The translations under genes and the position numbers were made by a program. A stretch of DNA of 10,050 nt, from positions 7,349 through 17,398 of the forward strand of contig DCYM01000227.1 in the NCBI GenBank assembly GCA_002331465.1, read 5' to 3'. The stretch comes from Candidatus Neomicrothrix sp. UBA2110. Its GTDB lineage: Bacteria > Actinomycetota > Acidimicrobiia > Acidimicrobiales > Poriferisodalaceae. How positions within the stretch are numbered: position 1 is the stretch's first letter; every line of letters starts with the position of its first letter. Shown in pieces: positions 5,655 to 10,050 of this stretch. A model generated the notes under the pieces. The model did not search any database and had not been told where the DNA came from. It was given only the letters and a program-made list of their open reading frames with translations.

Positions 5655-7961
5655 ATGCAACAAATTAGCGATCAGCAAGCAGTGGACAAGATTGACGCCG
5701 AAGTTGACCCGACGAAGGAATGGCACAAAACGGCTTGCATTCTGTGTTCTGACAACTGCGGTATCGAGGTTCGTATTGACGGTCGTGAAATCATTCGCGT
5801 TCGCGGCGACAAGGACCATCCGGCAAGCAGGGGGTACACCTGCGAGAAGGGTTTGCGGATCAACCACTATCAGAACGGTCGCGACCGGCTCACCTCCCCG
5901 ATGAAGCGAATGGAAGATGGAACGTTTGCCGAAATCAGCTGGGATCAGGCGATTAAAGAGGTCGCTGATCAACTAGTCGGAATCCGCGACACCTACGGTG
6001 GCGACAAAATCATGTATTACGGCGGTGGCGGACAGGGCAATCACTTTCCCGGTGCTTACGCCCGCAGTGTTTTACAGACCTTAGGAGTCCAGTACAGAAG
6101 CAACGCTTTAGCTCAAGAGAAAACGGGGATGTACTGGGTGCAGGGGAAGTTCTTCGGTCGCCAAGACATCGGAGCTACTCCTGATTTTCATCACACCGAT
6201 TGCGCGGTCTTCGTCGGCAAGAACCCATGGCACAGCCATGGATTCCCAGAGGCTCGCAATGTTCTCAACGCAATCAAGAACGACGAAAACCGTCATCTAG
6301 TGGTGTTTGATCCTCGGATTTCTGAAACCGCCAATATCTCAGATCATCATCTCCGTGTGAGGCCCGGAACCGACGCTTGGGCTCTCGCTGCGATTTTGGG
6401 AATCATGGTTGAAGAAACTCTGATCGACGGTCGATTCCTTGAGGAACAGTGCGTCGGCTGGGATGAACTTCGCCCTTTGCTTGAGGAAATAAACATCACA
6501 GATTACGCGCGAAAATGTGGTATCTCAGAAGAGGATCTTCGATCAGCGGCGAGAACGATGGCCAACGCTCGTTCAATGGCGACGGAAGAGGATCTCGGAA
6601 TAGAAATGGCCCCGCATTCGACGTTGAACAGCTGGTTGCAGCGCCTGTTATTCCTACTCACGGGAAATTTCGGTATCGAGGGAGGCATGAACATTCCGGT
6701 ACGGCTGGCGCCTATCTGCGGACATAGTCCCGACGGGGCGGTAGAACCGGTAACCGGAACTCCGCTCTTGTGCGGAATGGTGGCGTGTGCAGCAATTCCT
6801 GACGCCATTGATACAGACCATCCCGATCGTTTCCGGGGGATGATCGTCGAGTCCGCCAATCCAGCGCACTCGTTACCTGACTCCAAACGCTTTCGTGAAG
6901 CATTTCAAAAGCTTGACTGTTTGGTGGTGATTGACGTGGCTATGACCGAAACTGCACGTCAGGCTCACTACGTCCTTCCTGCTTGTTCTCAGTACGAAAA
7001 GCCCGAGGCAACTTTTTTCGCTGGTGAAATGCCTTCAAATTATTTTCATATTCGTCAACCCATTTTTGAGCCTTTGGGAGACACTCTGCCCGAAGCGGAG
7101 ATCCATTCGCGTTTAGTTGAGGCTATGGGAGGCGCACCTGACGGAGTGGAAGAGCTCGCTCAGGCTGCAGCGAAAAGTCGCGATGAGTTCATCGAAACCT
7201 TTACGCGCTTATCAACAGACAATCCTGACTTGGGTTCAAAGCTTCCAACGGCGTTGTATCGAAGCCTTGGGCAGAGCCTTGGACAGATGGGGCCGGCCGC
7301 GGTGATGTTCGGCTCGGCGATGCAAGCATCTATGCGATTCCCAGATTCGCTCCGTGCGGCAGGACTGAAAGGCGATGGTCTGGAACTTGCAAACAACCTC
7401 TTTGATTCATTGCTGGAAGCTAAATCTGGCATGGTCTTCAGCACCAGCGATTACGCATCTAGTTTTGATCGGATTAAAACTCCGGATGGGAAAATTCATA
7501 TTCACATCCCCGAACTGGTCGAAGAACTGCGAAGTCTGGCCCAAGAGGAACCCGCGTCTCCGTCGGATGCTTACCCGTTTGTTCTGACCGCCGGTGAACA
7601 TCGCTCGTCAACTGTCAACGATGTCATCAGAGATCCCTCCTGGCGCAAGAAAGACAAAGATGGTGCTTTACGGATCCATCCTGCTGATGCCAGCCGAGTG
7701 GGAGTTAGCGAGGGCCAAAGAGTCCGTATCATCACGAAACGCGGCGAAGCCGAGGCTCCCATCGACATCTCCGAGACGATGATGGAAGGCCAGGTAAGCC
7801 TTCCGCACGGATTCGGCATGGAGTACCCAGATGAAACAGGTGAGCATCATATTCATGGTGTGGCTGTCAACGAACTGACTGATATCGAAGACCGGGACTG
7901 GCTTGCTTTGACGCCTCACCACAAACATGTACGAGCCCGTCTTGAGGCACTCCCCAACTAG
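5655..7961 (+). CDS. Molybdopterin-dependent oxidoreductase (DMSO reductase superfamily, formate dehydrogenase-like)
   Basis: This is a 768-residue molybdopterin-guanine-dinucleotide enzyme. The [4Fe-4S] site is C28, C31, C35 and C63 (C-x2-C-x3-C-x27-C), as in formate dehydrogenases. Cofactor-binding stretches follow: GKNPWHSHG (188-196), DPRISETA (219-226), RVRPGTD (234-240), LTGNFGIEGG (335-344) and the C-terminal domain at about 640-755 (TAGEHRSSTVND, IHPADA, LPHGFG). There is no twin-arginine signal or membrane segment, so it is cytoplasmic. Where formate dehydrogenase has its SeCys or Cys metal ligand, this protein reads SNALAQEKTG (149-158), with no Cys, SeCys or Ser at the expected spot. 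A linker at about 490-610 seems longer than in E. coli FdhF. No beta or gamma subunit is adjacent; the nearby ferredoxin might be its electron partner. Databases would probably call it formate dehydrogenase-like, but the substrate is unknown. The ATG has GGAGGG ten bases upstream. Confidence 0.92.
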   Translation: MQQISDQQAVDKIDAEVDPTKEWHKTACILCSDNCGIEVRIDGREIIRVRGDKDHPASRGYTCEKGLRINHYQNGRDRLTSPMKRMEDGTFAEISWDQAIKEVADQLVGIRDTYGGDKIMYYGGGGQGNHFPGAYARSVLQTLGVQYRSNALAQEKTGMYWVQGKFFGRQDIGATPDFHHTDCAVFVGKNPWHSHGFPEARNVLNAIKNDENRHLVVFDPRISETANISDHHLRVRPGTDAWALAAILGIMVEETLIDGRFLEEQCVGWDELRPLLEEINITDYARKCGISEEDLRSAARTMANARSMATEEDLGIEMAPHSTLNSWLQRLLFLLTGNFGIEGGMNIPVRLAPICGHSPDGAVEPVTGTPLLCGMVACAAIPDAIDTDHPDRFRGMIVESANPAHSLPDSKRFREAFQKLDCLVVIDVAMTETARQAHYVLPACSQYEKPEATFFAGEMPSNYFHIRQPIFEPLGDTLPEAEIHSRLVEAMGGAPDGVEELAQAAAKSRDEFIETFTRLSTDNPDLGSKLPTALYRSLGQSLGQMGPAAVMFGSAMQASMRFPDSLRAAGLKGDGLELANNLFDSLLEAKSGMVFSTSDYASSFDRIKTPDGKIHIHIPELVEELRSLAQEEPASPSDAYPFVLTAGEHRSSTVNDVIRDPSWRKKDKDGALRIHPADASRVGVSEGQRVRIITKRGEAEAPIDISETMMEGQVSLPHGFGMEYPDETGEHHIHGVAVNELTDIEDRDWLALTPHHKHVRARLEALPN

Positions 7962-7964
7962 TCG

Positions 7965-8753
7965 TTACTCGTACCCTGGCCACAAATCCGAAGTAGGTAG
8001 TGGCGTTCCACCGCGTACCGCAGCATGACGTTGACGTATCTGACGCGGAATGTGGGCTCTGACATATTCGACTTCCTGCGCCAAAACTAAGTCAACCAAC
8101 TCGAGTCTGTCCGGTGTCTGCTTCCACGCAATGGGCACATAGAGCGGTAATTCAAATACTCGCAATCGATCCAGGCCACTATAAATAGCTTTTTGATACC
8201 GAAAACGGTCTTCCCACTCCCAGTGGGGTGGTGCAAACCCTGTCCCGGGATCAAGCATCAACCGTTCGCGGATCCCCCATCGTGCAGCGCGCTCCAACTG
8301 GAGGTCGAACCAATCGACCATGACTTGCACGGGGTCACCTTGGACGTGTTTGAGGTGACGGGGATCTGGGCCCATCATGAACGGTAAGACCACCTGAACC
8401 TCGCGCTCTGCTGCTAATTCGATCATTTCGTCGGACTGCAACGCATCTGCAGCATTAAGCACATGGGCACCCGCATCCAACGCTCGACGGGCTGTTTCAA
8501 CTTGCCAAGTGTCAATTGCTACCTCTACCCCTGACGAAAGAAGTCCTTGTAATGGGCCTTCGATAATCCGCCACTCTTCGTCGGCGCTCACAAATGCCGC
8601 ATTCCCATGTGATGCTTGTGCGCCAACATCAAGGTGGTCGGCGCCTTCTGCAAGCAGATGAGCCCCGTACTCCTCGGCCTCTGTTTGGTCGGAAACCACT
8701 GAGAAGCCAGCTAAGGAATCAGGGGAAGCGTTGACGACCCCAAAAATCTCCAT
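7965..8753 (-). CDS. Dihydropteroate synthase-like pterin-binding protein (divergent FolP paralogue)
   Basis: This 262-residue TIM-barrel protein belongs to the pterin-binding (DHPS) family. Residues matching the E. coli DHPS pterin site are kept: N8 in VVNASPDS, D42 in HLDVGAQ, D81 in AIDTW, N100 in HVLNAADAL, D168 in LDPGTGF, K211 in AWKQT, and the R232-x-H234 pair near the end. The loop normally reading G-G-E-S-T-R-P-G, which engages the pyrophosphate and p-aminobenzoate, reads GAQASHG instead, without the Arg. DPGTGFAPPHWEWEDRF also differs from the usual DPGIGFGK. It may therefore bind a pterin but do different chemistry; a true folate-synthesis role is not excluded. The start lies 9 bases after the permease stop, and the ribosome binding sequence GGGGGTAG overlaps that stop, so the two are probably coupled. 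Its stop is only 3 bases from the convergent molybdoenzyme stop. Confidence 0.85.
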   Translation of the reverse strand: MEIFGVVNASPDSLAGFSVVSDQTEAEEYGAHLLAEGADHLDVGAQASHGNAAFVSADEEWRIIEGPLQGLLSSGVEVAIDTWQVETARRALDAGAHVLNAADALQSDEMIELAAEREVQVVLPFMMGPDPRHLKHVQGDPVQVMVDWFDLQLERAARWGIRERLMLDPGTGFAPPHWEWEDRFRYQKAIYSGLDRLRVFELPLYVPIAWKQTPDRLELVDLVLAQEVEYVRAHIPRQIRQRHAAVRGGTPLPTSDLWPGYE

Positions 8754-8762
8754 ACTCGGAAA

Positions 8763-10001
8763 CTACCCCCGACTCTGATGTTGCACTCGATCGATGTTGA
8801 TTTTGGCATTGCGCGCCACGATCGACGCCGCGCCGACCAAAGTCACCACGGCCCCCATCGCCACAAGTGTTTCCCGGAGTCCGAATTTGTCGGCACATAT
8901 GCCAATAGGTAGAGCGGCGATGCCAAAGAGGTTGAATCCGAGTTGCAATAAGGACTGCATACGACCGTGGTAGGCAGCTTCGCTCGACCCAAGGATCAGT
9001 GTCGCGTTCATCGACTGAAATGCTGCCGATGCGGCTCCCAGCAGCAACATGACCACCATCGCGATGGCGAAGGTGGGAGCTATGCCCGTAGCTGCGACCC
9101 CTACGCCAAATCCGATCACCGACAAGTTTTGAATTTTCCACGCGACGGAACCCTCGGAGCGTCCAGCGATAAATAACGAAGCGCCAAGCCCGCCTACAGC
9201 TCCGATGGTGGAAAGCCAAGCGAAGCCGGTATCACCAGCTCCAAACAAGTCTTCGGACACGCTCGGCAAAAAAACGACGTAAGGAAATCCAAAGATAAGG
9301 GCAAGCGTTGACGTAGCAAGCAGCAGCGGAAGCGGCCACTGGGTATAGCCGTAGCGGACGCCGTCCAGTAGGTCACGGGTAGCCGAAGAGCGAGTCGCGT
9401 TAGGGCGAGGCAAACCAGGAGGGAGCTTGAGGAAAAGGAGGCCTCCTATCGCAGTGATCGCGCTGCCGACCCAGTAGATGCCTCCGATGCCGAGGACTGG
9501 CACGCTTAAGAACACTCCAGCAAGTACCGGTCCGGCGACGCGGTTCACATTCATGGATATTTGAGTGAGTACGACGCCATTTGCTAATCGATCTCGTCCA
9601 ACAAGCTCAGCAGTGAAGGCCATCCTGGCGGGCGAAAGGAAACTGAACCCCGCCGATTGGATTGCCGACGCAGTCACAAGCATCCAGAAGCTGATGAACC
9701 CGAACTGCACGGCGACAGCAATCCACAATGAGGAAACGAGAAGCAGACCCGTCGAAATGAGCAACATGGAACGCTTAGGGAAACGATCTGCTGCGACTCC
9801 GCCGAAAGGTGTGGCAATCAACCCTGTAAGACCGAAAGCAAGTGTGACCGCCCCCAAAGCCGCATTGCTGCCTTCGAGGTCTTTCGCCAAGGCGCCGCGC
9901 GCAATCATCTGCGCGAAAATTGCCAGGAAGTACAGGTAGCCAGCTATCCAAAGCCGACGAAATGCCGGTATGGCAAGACTTTCAAATGTTGACCCATTCA
10001 C
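8763..10001 (-). CDS. Major facilitator superfamily permease (MFS_3 / EntS-like exporter)
   Basis: This 412-residue inner-membrane transporter has about 12 hydrophobic segments and probably works as a drug- or metabolite/H+ antiporter. The N-terminal AIPAFRRLWIAGYLYFLA and the cytoplasmic loop-2 motif GGVAADRFPKR (67-77) are typical of the MFS_3 group, which includes enterobactin exporter EntS. A central loop near 205-225 (PRPNATRSSATRDLLDG) separates the two six-helix halves. The start is a GTG: an in-frame TAG lies a few codons upstream and no other start codon comes between them, and the N-terminus aligns well with family proteins. No Shine-Dalgarno sequence is seen. Instead a perfect inverted repeat sits directly upstream of the start and may be an operator or a leader hairpin. 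The DHPS-like gene follows after 9 bases, suggesting a shared pathway. The transported substrate is unknown. Confidence 0.9.
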   Translation of the reverse strand: MNGSTFESLAIPAFRRLWIAGYLYFLAIFAQMIARGALAKDLEGSNAALGAVTLAFGLTGLIATPFGGVAADRFPKRSMLLISTGLLLVSSLWIAVAVQFGFISFWMLVTASAIQSAGFSFLSPARMAFTAELVGRDRLANGVVLTQISMNVNRVAGPVLAGVFLSVPVLGIGGIYWVGSAITAIGGLLFLKLPPGLPRPNATRSSATRDLLDGVRYGYTQWPLPLLLATSTLALIFGFPYVVFLPSVSEDLFGAGDTGFAWLSTIGAVGGLGASLFIAGRSEGSVAWKIQNLSVIGFGVGVAATGIAPTFAIAMVVMLLLGAASAAFQSMNATLILGSSEAAYHGRMQSLLQLGFNLFGIAALPIGICADKFGLRETLVAMGAVVTLVGAASIVARNAKINIDRVQHQSRG

Positions 10002-10002
10002 A

Positions 10003-10021
10003 GGTAGCGTCGATCGCTACC
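10003..10021. repeat. Perfect 7+7 inverted repeat abutting the permease start
   Basis: GGTAGCG (10003-10009) and CGCTACC (10015-10021) are perfect inverted copies around a 5-base centre TCGAT. The repeat ends one base before the GTG start of the permease on the minus strand. Size and symmetry fit a repressor operator of the TetR or similar kind, or a hairpin in the mRNA leader. There is no T-tract, so it is not a terminator. Confidence 0.5.
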
Positions 10022-10050
10022 CAAGGCCGCTTAGGGCGCGTGCTCCGGCC

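Noticed and set aside
5655..7961. Selenocysteine formate dehydrogenase
   Set aside because: There is no in-frame TGA at the active-site position, and the aligned residues are Gln/Glu rather than Cys or SeCys.
7965..8753. Sulfonamide-resistance (Sul-type) DHPS
   Set aside because: Sul enzymes keep a working p-aminobenzoate loop and are on mobile elements; here the loop is degenerate and no mobile element is present.
8719..9219. Minus-strand reading frame of 166 codons
   Set aside because: It is a Arg/His/Gly-rich alternative frame of the permease gene, which has clear membrane segments.
1..10050. CRISPR array, tRNA, rRNA, insertion sequence or prophage
   Set aside because: No regularly spaced repeats, cloverleaf-like sequences, transposase genes or phage genes were found in reading the window.

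Overview
This window looks like chromosomal DNA of a free-living, aerobic actinobacterium. A mycothiol-dependent maleylpyruvate-isomerase-like protein, a one-cluster ferredoxin of the mycobacterial type and several promoters and starts of actinobacterial style all point that way. Base composition is moderate for the phylum (mid-50s % GC by eye), which would suit an aquatic lineage such as Acidimicrobiia, but that placement is only an inference. Coding density is very high. I see no tRNA, rRNA, CRISPR array, insertion sequence or phage gene.

Left part (1-1433, minus strand): a class I SAM-dependent methyltransferase followed, 33 bases downstream, by an acyl-CoA synthetase that runs off the left edge.

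Centre-left (1488-4691, plus strand): the clearest unit of the window, three overlapping genes in pathway order. They are a gamma-butyrobetaine hydroxylase-like Fe(II)/2-oxoglutarate dioxygenase, a beta-keto acid cleavage enzyme (BKACE/DUF849), and an L-carnitine 3-dehydrogenase. Together they would convert gamma-butyrobetaine to carnitine, then 3-dehydrocarnitine, then betainyl-CoA plus acetoacetate, which leads to glycine betaine. A betainyl-CoA thioesterase is not in the window and is not fused to the dehydrogenase.

Centre (4787-5547, minus strand): a two-gene unit of a metal-binding MDMPI/DinB-like protein and a small atypical ferredoxin whose cluster motif has His in place of the second Cys. 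Across a 107-base divergent promoter region lies a 768-residue molybdopterin oxidoreductase (5655-7961, plus). It has an N-terminal [4Fe-4S] motif, but by eye no Cys, SeCys or Ser at the usual molybdenum-ligand position.

Right part (7965-10001, minus strand): an MFS exporter-like permease and, 9 bases after it, a divergent dihydropteroate synthase-like protein. The latter keeps the pterin-site residues but lacks the conserved T-R-P-G loop. A perfect 7+7 inverted repeat abuts the permease start codon.

The most unusual points are the compact carnitine catabolic operon with a hydroxylase that has lost zinc ligands and one aromatic-cage Tyr, the ligand-less molybdoenzyme near a lone ferredoxin, and the permease/DHPS-like pair.
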